Source: Rhodovulum bhavnagarense
Lineage (GTDB): Bacteria > Pseudomonadota > Alphaproteobacteria > Rhodobacterales > Rhodobacteraceae
Reading direction: 5' to 3'
Assembly (NCBI RefSeq): GCF_004343505.1
Contig: NZ_SLXU01000012.1
Coordinates: forward strand, 1-64,000
DNA length: 64,000 nt
Shown here piece after piece: positions 51,740-59,778 of this stretch. The number at the start of each line of letters is the position of its first letter. The stretch's first letter is position 1. Below the pieces are notes generated by a model. It saw nothing but the letters and a program-made list of their open reading frames with translations, was not told where the DNA came from and made no database searches. Both the position numbers and the translations under genes were made by a program.

Positions 51740-53234
51740 GGGAGCGGATAGCCCATTTGGTGGCGTGATGCCACCCGTCGCCAGACACAGGACAGCGATT
51801 GGACGGAACAGCCTGTCCGCTCCGATGGCCGCGCTCAACGCTGCGGGGCTTCTAGAGGACGGAATCAGCGTTCTCGACTACGGCTGCGGCCGCGGCGACG
51901 ACGTGCGCGCGCTCAGGGCCGCCGGGATTGATGCAGTCGGCTGGGATCCTCACTTCGCGCCAGATCGAAGTGTGCTCGCGCCGCGGGATATCGTTAACCT
52001 CGGCTTCGTCCTCAATGTGGTTGAAGACCCAGCCGAACGGTGCGACGTACTGCGCAAAGCATTCGATCTTGCCGAGCGTTGCTTGGCCGTTGCAGTCATG
52101 TTGGTCGGCAAGGGCGATGTTTCAGGCCACCGGCCGCATGGCGATGGCTTCCTTTCCTCTCGTGGCACCTTCCAGCGCTACTACACTCAGGTGGAACTGC
52201 GGAGCCTTCTGCTCGAAACGCTGGATATGACGCCCATAGCAGCTGGTCCGGGCATCTTCTTTGTGTTCCGTGATGAAGAGCTCGAACAACGCGTTCTATC
52301 GCGCCGACAGATGGGAGTGGGGGGGTGTCGACCGATCCTGTCGGTGCCCCGCCAGCCGTCGAACCTAGCGTCAGGGCCGTCCTGTCGCCAAGAAGTACTC
52401 GCTTCGGTAAGGAACGATCTCATAGACCTTTTGCTGACGATGGGCCGCGTCCCTCATGCAGATGAAATACCCCCAGATCTGCAAATGCGCTTAGCGGACG
52501 GGCGCTTGTCGATAAAAGCGGCGATAGCCGATGCGCTATCGGCCATCCCGATAGACGAAATGGCTACCGCCACTGCTGATCGCGCCGACAAAGTCGGTCG
52601 CTTCTTTGCCCTCGGCGCCTTCTCCGGTCGTGCCCCGTACCGTCGGCTATCGCCTGATTTGCAACGCGATATCCGTGCGTTCTTCGGCTCGCTATCCGCG
52701 GCAGAGGGGGTCGGCCGACGCATGCTCTTTGACGCCGGCGATATGGCTGCCCTTGCGGAGGAGGCGCACGCCCATGCAATTGCCGGCGTTGGGCACCTGT
52801 CAGGCGACAAATACCAGGTCCACGCCCGCGACCTGCCAAAGCTGACACCGCGACTGCGCACATACATCGGCATCGCACAAACACTTGCGGGCACTCTGGA
52901 CGGCACCACGATATATCGCGTCCACCTCGCGTCTCGGAAGCTGACAGCACTCCTTTACCCGGACTTCGCCACCAGCGCTCTGCCAAGGCTTTCGGAGCGC
53001 ACAAAGGTTGACTTGCGTACGGGTGAAGTGTCCATTTTTAATCACCAGTCTGACGGACGAGTTACCGTTCTAATGGAAAAGTCGGTATACATGATTGAGG
53101 AAGATGAGAGGTACGTTGATCAGGTAAAGTTCGAGCTAGAACTTCGGCATCTATTTCGAGATTCAATCTCAAATATACCATTCAATGAGGTGGCCCACGC
53201 AATTATTAAGGCCGGTTTGAAACTACCGTATTGA
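51729..53234 (+). CDS. DNA phosphorothioation-associated putative methyltransferase
   Basis: The 501-residue protein has a SAM-binding domain, VLDYGCGRGDDVRALRAAGIDAVGWDP, NLGFVLNVVEDPAERCDVLRKAF, and GDGFLSSRGTFQRYYTQVELRSLL ... GIFFVFRDEE, the signature of the phosphorothioation-associated methyltransferase family. A middle helical region and a C-terminal HRKE-like domain follow (about residues 375-480). ATG 51729 was chosen because it precedes the conserved RHRTAIGRNSLSAPM segment. It probably adds a second marking step or modifies a partner; this is not established. Confidence 0.85.
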   Translation: MTAEGADSPFGGVMPPVARHRTAIGRNSLSAPMAALNAAGLLEDGISVLDYGCGRGDDVRALRAAGIDAVGWDPHFAPDRSVLAPRDIVNLGFVLNVVEDPAERCDVLRKAFDLAERCLAVAVMLVGKGDVSGHRPHGDGFLSSRGTFQRYYTQVELRSLLLETLDMTPIAAGPGIFFVFRDEELEQRVLSRRQMGVGGCRPILSVPRQPSNLASGPSCRQEVLASVRNDLIDLLLTMGRVPHADEIPPDLQMRLADGRLSIKAAIADALSAIPIDEMATATADRADKVGRFFALGAFSGRAPYRRLSPDLQRDIRAFFGSLSAAEGVGRRMLFDAGDMAALAEEAHAHAIAGVGHLSGDKYQVHARDLPKLTPRLRTYIGIAQTLAGTLDGTTIYRVHLASRKLTALLYPDFATSALPRLSERTKVDLRTGEVSIFNHQSDGRVTVLMEKSVYMIEEDERYVDQVKFELELRHLFRDSISNIPFNEVAHAIIKAGLKLPY

Positions 53235-53328
53235 AAATCGGTATAATATCATTTGCAGGGCTTCAGGCCTTGAGGTGATTGATTTAATGAAGCCTTCCGA
53301 ATTTAAGCCCTTCAAAACTCATATTGAT

Positions 53329-54429
53329 TCAGATCGTCAGCCAATACCGCGTATGCCGCCGCTCTCCGGTCCGGTTCAGCGCCCCCATTTCCACCAGATC
53401 CTGCAGGTCCCGGGTTGTGGTCGCACGCGATGTGCCGGTGATGGCGATGTAGTTTTCGGCGCTGAGGCCGCCTTTGAATCCGTCCGGCCCCTCGCGGAAC
53501 ATGCGCTCGATCACCTTGGCTTGTCGCTCGTTCAGCCGATCACGGAATTGGTCGTAGAATTTCGCCTTGGCGATGAAGAAGCCGACACGGTCAAGTGTCG
53601 TCTGTTGGGCCTTCAGAATGATCTCGGCGAACCAGAGCAGCCAGCCGGTGACGTCCAGTGTCTTCTGGTGGATCTCGAGCTGGTCGCAGTAGGCTTTTCG
53701 GTCCCGTTCGATCGTGTAGGCTAGCGCGATCAGGCTCGGATGGCCGATGTTCTGGGCAAGGGACTTTTCTGCCAAGGCGCGGCCGAGGCGACCATTGCCG
53801 TCCTCGAAGGGATGGATGCTTTCGAACCAGAGGTGCCCAAGCGCCGCGCGGGTCAGAGCCGGCAGGGGCGTTGGACCGTCTGGCGCCGTTCGGTTGAACC
53901 AGTCGACGAACACGTCCATCTCCCTTTGGACCTGCGCGGAGGGCGGCGCTTCGAAATGCACCGTCGGTCGGTCGATGCGACCAGAGACGATCTGCATCGC
54001 ATCGGAATGCCGCCGATAGGCCCCGATGGTCTCGAGGCCGCGGTCATGGGACAGCAGCATCCCGTGCCAGCGGCTGAGGGTCTCGTGGGTTAGAGGCGCG
54101 GCGTGGGTCGAGTAGACGTCCACCATCATCTCCGCGACGCCCTGTTCGCGCGGCCTTGACGGTGCGCCGTCGGCGGTCAAGCCGAACTGACGGCGCAGGG
54201 AGGATTGCACGCTGGCCCTGTCCAGCACCTCGCCTTCGATGGCGCTCGTCCGCATCGCCTCTTCGCTCAGCAGCTCGATGCGCAGGCGGTCGCGCTCGTC
54301 GTCGGTCACATGGCGGACGGCGCCAAGGATCTCGCCGGATGACAGCAGGAACCGCCGTTCGAGAGGTTCGACGGCAATGCTGTCATAGCGGAAATTCGGC
54401 CAGTCAGGTTGCGTCCAGTTCCAGCGCAT
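53329..54429 (-). CDS. fic: Fic-domain AMPylase with C-terminal winged helix
   Basis: The 366-residue protein has the Fic motif HPFEDGNGRLGR (residues 206-217; catalytic His206) and an N-terminal inhibitory motif TSAIEG (61-66, of the S/T-xxx-E-G type), so it is a class II, auto-inhibited enzyme. The C-terminus (LSAENYIAITGTSRATTTRDLQDLVEMGALNRTGERRHTRYW) is a winged-helix domain. Such Fic proteins AMPylate partner proteins. The gene is read toward the phosphorothioation island. Confidence 0.93.
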   Translation of the reverse strand: MRWNWTQPDWPNFRYDSIAVEPLERRFLLSSGEILGAVRHVTDDERDRLRIELLSEEAMRTSAIEGEVLDRASVQSSLRRQFGLTADGAPSRPREQGVAEMMVDVYSTHAAPLTHETLSRWHGMLLSHDRGLETIGAYRRHSDAMQIVSGRIDRPTVHFEAPPSAQVQREMDVFVDWFNRTAPDGPTPLPALTRAALGHLWFESIHPFEDGNGRLGRALAEKSLAQNIGHPSLIALAYTIERDRKAYCDQLEIHQKTLDVTGWLLWFAEIILKAQQTTLDRVGFFIAKAKFYDQFRDRLNERQAKVIERMFREGPDGFKGGLSAENYIAITGTSRATTTRDLQDLVEMGALNRTGERRHTRYWLTI

Positions 54430-54456
54430 GAGCTATAGGTTCCTTTCCTATAACTC
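54430..54456. promoter_or_regulatory. Operator of fic, GAGCTATAGG-N7-CCTATAACTC
   Basis: Ten-base arms (54430-54439 and 54447-54456) with one mismatch abut the fic start codon (54429). The winged helix of Fic itself could bind here for autoregulation. Confidence 0.6.
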
Positions 54457-54567
54457 AAAATAGCGCCAAATTCTGATTTATGGAAGCGCGATCTATGCAT
54501 CATGCCAGATGCTTGAACCGGCGGACACACCCGCAGGATCCCTCAAAGGGCTAGGCCTTTGCGCCTG

Positions 54568-54738
54568 TCAGGCGGCCTCGACCATCGGCTCGTAGCGCAC
54601 GTCGGGCATGGCATCGTTGAGCCAGGCAGGTTGCAAGTCGCCATTGTTCCATTGGTACAGGTAGCCCACCAGTGTGTCGGTCTTCTTGCAGAGGATGCGC
54701 ATGATCGGTTCGGCCGTAAGCCGCGGTAAAATGGTCAC
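54568..54738 (-). CDS. Small protein of 56 residues, GTG start
   Basis: A GTG at 54738 has GAGGAG 7 bp upstream, and the product TILPRLTAEPIMRILCKKTDTLVGYLYQWNNGDLQPAWLND begins a coherent short protein ending in VEAA. It sits between Fic and the VirC2-like gene in the same direction. No family is recognised. Confidence 0.6.
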   Translation of the reverse strand: MTILPRLTAEPIMRILCKKTDTLVGYLYQWNNGDLQPAWLNDAMPDVRYEPMVEAA

Positions 54739-54883
54739 GATGTGCTCCTCTCAAACTGACCTCAGGACTTGTTAACAACGAGGCCGCAATATCGTTTTGA
54801 ACGTCTTAGGGATGGGTTTCTGCAACTGCAAGATGAAGTCGGCGGCCTCGGCAAGAACCCACCGACAAAAGGACAAGTTGTCT

Positions 54884-55546
54884 TTATAGACAGGTTTCTG
54901 GCGTATCCTTTTCTGCATTCTGCGCTGCAGCGCGAACGGCGATCTCGTCCAGGAGTATGTCGATCTCTGCCCAGACGCGCGGCTCGATTTGACCGCGGAC
55001 CAGGGCCCACTTGCTTAGCACATCAAGGGGGTCATGCGCGCGCAGGAGGGCATTCAGCGCCGGGGCATCGACTGCCAGCGAGGTGCGCGCGCGCCATTCG
55101 GTGATCCGCGTGCGCTGCTCTTCAGACGGTGGGACGAACTCGGAGCCGAGCTCCCAGTTCTTGACCGCGCGGCGCAGGGCGGCGCGGATGACATGGGCAG
55201 GATCGACGCCGCAATCGATCAAGGCCTCCTCCTGCCGTTCCAGTGCATTCACCCGGATGTCTATCTTACGCGTCTCCGGACCGCGTCGCGTTCGGGTTGG
55301 TGATGACATGATCGCAGGCGCCGTCCTCGCGCCCGTCTCCTGGCTGAGCTGAGACGCGGACGTAGGCGCTTTGCTTGGACGCTCGGCGACGTCATCTCGC
55401 ATTGGCGCTGGTTCCACACTCGCAGGTTCTGGCATCACCTCCGCGAGCCGCACCTCTTCCCTTCCCGGGTCTTCTCCCACCTCTGGCCGCAGGGATGCGG
55501 CATAAGCCGGGTCGGGCCGCGTGATTGTCGGGATCTTCTTCCTCAC
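54884..55546 (-). CDS. virC2: VirC2-like ribbon-helix-helix DNA-binding protein
   Basis: The 220-residue protein begins at GTG 55546 (VRKKIPTITRPDPAYAASLRPEVG) and has a low-complexity proline-alanine linker and a C-terminal domain (RKIDIRVNALERQEEALIDCGVDPAHVIRAALRRAVKNW ... RTSLAVDAPALNALLRAHDPLDVLSKWALVRGQIEPRVWAEIDILL) that lines up with VirC2 of Agrobacterium, which binds near oriT with VirC1. Lying next to a VirC1-like gene and the relaxase supports this. The similarity is moderate, not proven. Confidence 0.6.
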   Translation of the reverse strand: MRKKIPTITRPDPAYAASLRPEVGEDPGREEVRLAEVMPEPASVEPAPMRDDVAERPSKAPTSASQLSQETGARTAPAIMSSPTRTRRGPETRKIDIRVNALERQEEALIDCGVDPAHVIRAALRRAVKNWELGSEFVPPSEEQRTRITEWRARTSLAVDAPALNALLRAHDPLDVLSKWALVRGQIEPRVWAEIDILLDEIAVRAAAQNAEKDTPETCL

Positions 55547-55556
55547 CGCCCCATCC

Positions 55557-56276
55557 TCACGCCGCGAGGATGTTGTTGAGGATGTCAGTCGCCTCTTCGA
55601 GCGCCTCGACCACATGGCGCACATGGGGGCGCATGAGGGGGTTCGGATCGGCCTGCTTCTGCAGCGCCACAGCGTGCAGGAGGCCCTTTTCGTCCATCTC
55701 CTTGTAGACATTCCTACGCATCATCACGGTCTCGACCACCGGGAACCGCGCGATTGCCGCCTTGATGAGGGCGGCATCGGCGCGCGTGGTTTTTGGGTCG
55801 ACCATGTTCAGAACGACGTGGTGCTGCGGTAGGCTTTCGGGGTCATCGACGCGGGCGCGGAGCTTTTCGAACCACTCGGCGGTCTGCGCGCCGACATCGA
55901 GATCCGAGGTCGAGAGCATCACCGGTGTCACGATGTGATCGGCCAGAACAGCGATCCCGTCCGACCACTCGGCCCCGACGCCGGCTGTATCGATGAAGAT
56001 GAAATCCGCCGATTCAGCCGCATAGACCTGCTCGATCCGGCGATCCACGGCCCCCACGCTCTCGACGGTCGCCGAACGCAGGAGCGGCGATCCCAGCCCC
56101 GCGGCTTCAGCCCGCTTGTGCCAGGCGCCAAGCACGCCGGTGCTGTCGGTATCGATCAGAAGAACGCGACGGCCAGCGGCAACGGCAGCGCTGATCAGGG
56201 CGCGCGAGAGCGTGGTCTTGCCACTCCCCCCTTTCCGGGCCATCGCGGCGATCACCACGAGATTGTCGTTCGGCAT
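55557..56276 (-). CDS. virC1: VirC1-like ParA-type ATPase
   Basis: The 239-residue ParA-family protein has the deviant Walker A KGGSGKTT (residues 14-21) and FIFIDTAGVGAEWSDGI as Walker B. Its size and the adjacent DNA-binding partner next to a relaxase match VirC1, which enhances relaxosome assembly and transfer, rather than a partition protein for which repA already exists. The ribosome-binding site lies in the oriT-candidate region. Confidence 0.75.
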   Translation of the reverse strand: MPNDNLVVIAAMARKGGSGKTTLSRALISAAVAAGRRVLLIDTDSTGVLGAWHKRAEAAGLGSPLLRSATVESVGAVDRRIEQVYAAESADFIFIDTAGVGAEWSDGIAVLADHIVTPVMLSTSDLDVGAQTAEWFEKLRARVDDPESLPQHHVVLNMVDPKTTRADAALIKAAIARFPVVETVMMRRNVYKEMDEKGLLHAVALQKQADPNPLMRPHVRHVVEALEEATDILNNILAA

Positions 56277-56837
56277 AGGGGCGGACCTCTCGCAAGAATG
56301 GTGAAACGCGACAAAGATGGTTCTGCGTCGCTAACCTCCGTGTGCGACGGCGTCAAGCAGAAGACGGGATGCGGGCGGCGGTAGGCGGAACTCGGGGCGC
56401 ATGGTGCGTCGCGCAGGGGGCGGACGACACGCTGCACGCGACACCTGGCGTCCTCCCGTCTGCTCGATGCGGTCCCCAGATGACGCGCGACAGGCGACAT
56501 GGGCCATAGCGCGCGACGCAGGGAACTCGATGCATGTCGCATGGGACGTGATGCATTCCGCACCATGCGCGATGCGGGGAGCACGGGCCATCTGACACCT
56601 GCCAGAAGCCGTGCTGTAAAGCGCGCAAAACGCAGTCCAAAGGACGCGATGCGTGGTGCAGGCAACGCGGGACGCGTTGCATTGAGCGCCTTGCGCGCTG
56701 CATTTGCCAAAGGACATCAAATCGGCCCTCGAGTCCGATTTTCTACATTGAGTACAAGCCCTTGCTGCCTTCTCCGCTTGTGCTGGGAGAAGGAGGGCTT
56801 GTACGAAGGTGGCAAGAAATAGGAACGTATACTTCAC
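56277..56837. other. 561-bp oriT candidate between virC1 and mobC
   Basis: No gene is supported on either strand; a 168-codon minus-strand frame is repetitive and cysteine-rich only because of the repeated bases. The stretch is full of short related words (GCGCGAC, GATGCG, GTCGCATG and similar) and ends with the long hairpin at 56752-56804. VirD2-like relaxases nick in such regions upstream of mobC. Confidence 0.55.
56752..56804. repeat. oriT-type hairpin before mobC
   Basis: GTACAAGCCCT (56752-56762) pairs with AGGGCTTGTAC (56794-56804) and CCTTCTCC (56768-56775) with GGAGAAGG (56786-56793), total 19 bp with one 5-base bulge on the left. A large hairpin next to the relaxase genes is typical of oriT nic regions. 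Confidence 0.65.
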
Positions 56838-57440
56838 ATGGGCAGCAGTCGCAGACTGACCGATCAGGAGCGCCGTCAGATCGTCCGGGAACGGGCGAAA
56901 GGCGTCTCGGTCAGTGCGATCAGTGCGACGCTGAAGGTCTCACCCAAGACGATCTACAACGTGCTGAGCCGGGGTCGTTCCGCCGTCTCCGCCAACGACA
57001 GCCGCACCCGTGTGCTGACCATGCGGGTCACCGACCGCGACCTTCGCGGCTTCGACGCAGCTCTCGCGCGGCGTGGGATCGCGCATCGGTCAGACGCGAT
57101 GCGCTGCCTGATGCTGGCCGCGGACGATCTTCTGCGCCCGGACGACGGCATGACAGATGAACTGAAAGGGATGAGCGCGGCGCTGAACCGGGTCGGCAAC
57201 AACGTGAACCAGGTTGCGCGCCGCCTGAACGAGGCAAAGCTCAAGGGCGAGCGGCTGCCCTATACGCCCGCCAGCCATGCCGAGATCCGCGATCTCGCCG
57301 TGCTCGTCTTCGACATGGCCGACCAGATCCAGGAGATGTTCCGCGCGCGCCGCCGTGAACTGGACCTCGAAGTCTCCAGGGCCCTCGCCGGTCTGGCGCG
57401 GCAGGAAGCGGAGCAGGTGGCCGAACATGGCGCGAAGTGA
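56838..57440 (+). CDS. mobC: MobC-type relaxosome accessory protein
   Basis: The 200-residue protein has an N-terminal HTH (LTDQERRQIVRERAKGVSVSAISATLKVSPKTIYNVL) and a MobC-type core (SALNRVGNNVNQVARRLNEA-type, GNNVNQVARRLN in the centre) that binds oriT and helps the relaxase open DNA. It overlaps the relaxase gene by 14 bp. Confidence 0.88.
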   Translation: MGSSRRLTDQERRQIVRERAKGVSVSAISATLKVSPKTIYNVLSRGRSAVSANDSRTRVLTMRVTDRDLRGFDAALARRGIAHRSDAMRCLMLAADDLLRPDDGMTDELKGMSAALNRVGNNVNQVARRLNEAKLKGERLPYTPASHAEIRDLAVLVFDMADQIQEMFRARRRELDLEVSRALAGLARQEAEQVAEHGAK

Positions 57441-59778
57441 GGCGCGCGGCGTCAGCCCCGCCCTCTTCGATCGCGATTGGAGCCGGGTCTCTGGCAGCTG
57501 GCAGGGGCTCGCCAGGAATGCCCAGATGGTCCGGGCTGCGCGCGGCTACTCGCCTGCCATCTTCAAGCCGATCTCCAAGGGTGGGTGCCATACCGGCGCG
57601 CAGCTGAAGGCCCAGCTGACCTACCTCACCACCAAGTCGAGCCATATCCTCGACAGCCGCGGCACACATGATGGGAAGAAGGCCCTGACAGAGGCCGAGA
57701 TCGACCGGGTCGTGCGGCGCTTCGAGAACCAATGGGGCGAGCGGCACAGTCCGAAACTCGGCCACACCTCGCATCTTCTGATGGCCTTTCCCGTCGGCAC
57801 CAGCGGCGAGGAGGTCCGCGCGATCACGGAATCCGTCTGTGAGAAGTTCTTTCAAGGCGAGGGGTCGCAATTCGACTATATTGCTGCAATACACCAAGAT
57901 CGCGCGCATCCACATGCGCATATCGTTCTGAACCGCCGCAGCAAGGATGGCGAAATGTTCTTTCTCGGGAAGGATCACCACTTCAACTACGACGCCTTTC
58001 GGGCGGCGATGGTTGACGCGGCGCAGGTCCACGGGATCCGGCTCGAGGCGACACGGCGTCTTGACCGAGGCGTCACGACCTACCGCGCCGAGATCGACGA
58101 GGTCTACAAGGCCCGTGACGAGAGCCGGCCGCCGGTCGAGCGCCAGCGCACAGGCGCTGATCTCGCCGCAGCCCTGCAGACGGTGGCGCGCAACGCGCTG
58201 ACCCACCGGGGTCTGGCGGTCGAGGCGTCCCGGTCGAACTTCGATGACGTGGCCGAGGCCCTCGAGCGGGCCAGCACCATCCTTGCCAGTGGCGGCCAGG
58301 TCCAATCTGACGGAGCCATCTACATGTCCCAAGACGAAACAGCGTTCGACACGCTGATCACCGAGTTTTCCCAGAACATCCGTCAGATCGAAGCCGCGAT
58401 CGATCGGGCACCCGCATCCGAGCGGCCGGAGATCGAGCGCAAACTCACCGATGTGCTGGCCTCCGTCGCGCATCTCAATCCGCTCGGGGACCGCTCGGCC
58501 GCGCTCCTCGACGCGCCATCCCGGGACGGGGTCTATACGCGGGCCAATATGCGCGAAGACCAGATGGGGCGCCTCGACGACGATGCGGTGAAGGCACGCC
58601 TCAGCGAGGCCCTGCAGGGCACGGGCATCGATCCCGAAGCCGTGGCCGCCCGCATGCGCGAGGGTGCAGGCAATGCCGCGCTCGAACGGCAATGGCTGGC
58701 GCAGGATCTGCGCGCCATCGCCAAAACGGGCGATCTCGATCTGGACAAGGGCGATGACCGCGAGGAAGCGCTGGACCGGCTGGAAGCCGTCCATGTCCGC
58801 TTGGGCGACACGCTGACCGATGCGCGCATCTTGCGGGCCGTCGAGGAGGTGGATGACACCAAGGATGATCCGGTTGCCTTGGCAGAGCGTGTGACGCTGC
58901 CGGAGCGCGAGCGCGCGGCGGGCGAGCCCGACATTTTCGCCCCGTCGGAGCGCCGGGATTTCCAGGAGCTCGTCGCTCAGTTCCGCCGGACGGACTTCGA
59001 CCATCCCTTCTCGGACGACCCAAGTGTGCGCCGGGCCGGTGCTGTCGAGGTGGAAGAAGCCCGCGCCGCCTTCAACGCCTTCGCGCAGCGATCGCCCGAT
59101 CATGCCGAGCTGGCCTCGATGGCCTGGGACAAGATCACCGACAGTCGCAAACCGCAGGAATTCGCCGTCGATGAAAAGGACCGCAGGCTCCACGCGGGCG
59201 ATATGGACCTGGCCCTGCGCCATCCTTCGGATGATCTTGGGCCCATCACGGAAGACGCGCGCACCCTCGCCCGCTACCGCGCGGAAATGCCGGATGACGA
59301 GTTCGGGGCAGCCGTGCAGAACGAGATCAACCAGCTGCGCGCCATGGGCGCCTCACGCGCCTATATCAGCGAGCGGAGCTTCGACATCGAGGACAAGGCC
59401 CGGCAGGACTATGCCGAACGGCGCTTCATGGCCGAGACTGCCCCGGATGTGCTGACCTTCCTGCAGCGGGCCGAAGCCGATGACGTGAAGCCGCTCACCG
59501 AGACCGATGGGCAGCGCCTCGCCGCCCAGATCGACCGTAACCTCACACCGAACGCGGTGATCGCCCTACGTGCGGGCCATGCAGATGCACTGGAAAGGTT
59601 CACCGAGCACCCGCTGCGGCAGTTGGAGCTTGCGAAGGCCTATCTGGAAAGCAGCGAGGTGACGGCTCACGGCCCTGCCATGGAGCGGGTGCTGGATGCC
59701 CTCGCCGAGGAACAGATCGAGGCGCAGCGCGCGCGTCACGCGGCGACCCATGGCGAAAAGGGGATCACCCATGGATAA
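57427..59778 (+). CDS. VirD2-like relaxase (MOBP family)
   Basis: The 783-residue protein has the relaxase motifs of the VirD2 type: candidate catalytic Tyr66 in QLTYLTTKS (motif I), GHTSHLLMAFP (motif II) and HQDRAHPHAHIVLN (156-169, metal-binding histidines). A long C-terminal region with low-complexity helices and no helicase signature follows. It would nick oriT, stay covalently bound and be pulled through the T4SS. It overlaps virD4 by 8 bp. Confidence 0.93.
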   Translation: MARSEARGVSPALFDRDWSRVSGSWQGLARNAQMVRAARGYSPAIFKPISKGGCHTGAQLKAQLTYLTTKSSHILDSRGTHDGKKALTEAEIDRVVRRFENQWGERHSPKLGHTSHLLMAFPVGTSGEEVRAITESVCEKFFQGEGSQFDYIAAIHQDRAHPHAHIVLNRRSKDGEMFFLGKDHHFNYDAFRAAMVDAAQVHGIRLEATRRLDRGVTTYRAEIDEVYKARDESRPPVERQRTGADLAAALQTVARNALTHRGLAVEASRSNFDDVAEALERASTILASGGQVQSDGAIYMSQDETAFDTLITEFSQNIRQIEAAIDRAPASERPEIERKLTDVLASVAHLNPLGDRSAALLDAPSRDGVYTRANMREDQMGRLDDDAVKARLSEALQGTGIDPEAVAARMREGAGNAALERQWLAQDLRAIAKTGDLDLDKGDDREEALDRLEAVHVRLGDTLTDARILRAVEEVDDTKDDPVALAERVTLPERERAAGEPDIFAPSERRDFQELVAQFRRTDFDHPFSDDPSVRRAGAVEVEEARAAFNAFAQRSPDHAELASMAWDKITDSRKPQEFAVDEKDRRLHAGDMDLALRHPSDDLGPITEDARTLARYRAEMPDDEFGAAVQNEINQLRAMGASRAYISERSFDIEDKARQDYAERRFMAETAPDVLTFLQRAEADDVKPLTETDGQRLAAQIDRNLTPNAVIALRAGHADALERFTEHPLRQLELAKAYLESSEVTAHGPAMERVLDALAEEQIEAQRARHAATHGEKGITHG

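Larger units (their letters stand above)
35395..53234 (+). other. Phosphorothioation defence island (WYL-SspABCD-DptFGH-methyltransferase)
   Basis: Eleven consecutive co-directional genes with gaps of at most 44 bp and four 4-bp or 1-bp overlaps form one module, bounded upstream by a rho-independent terminator and downstream by a convergent Fic gene. The gene set equals the known SspABCD-SspFGH arrangement (single-strand phosphorothioation plus a restriction part that attacks unmodified DNA) with a WYL regulator and an associated methyltransferase. No SspE-type gene is present. Confidence 0.85.

Noticed and set aside
56331-56837. 168-codon minus-strand frame starting with a signal-peptide-like stretch (MKYTFLFLATFVQALLL)
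   Set aside because: The rest is repetitive cysteine- and arginine-rich translation of the oriT-type repeats, and the start lies in the hairpin next to mobC.
56277-56837. A CRISPR-like array in the repeat-rich oriT region
   Set aside because: The words are short, degenerate and not evenly spaced by unique spacers, and there are no cas genes in the window.
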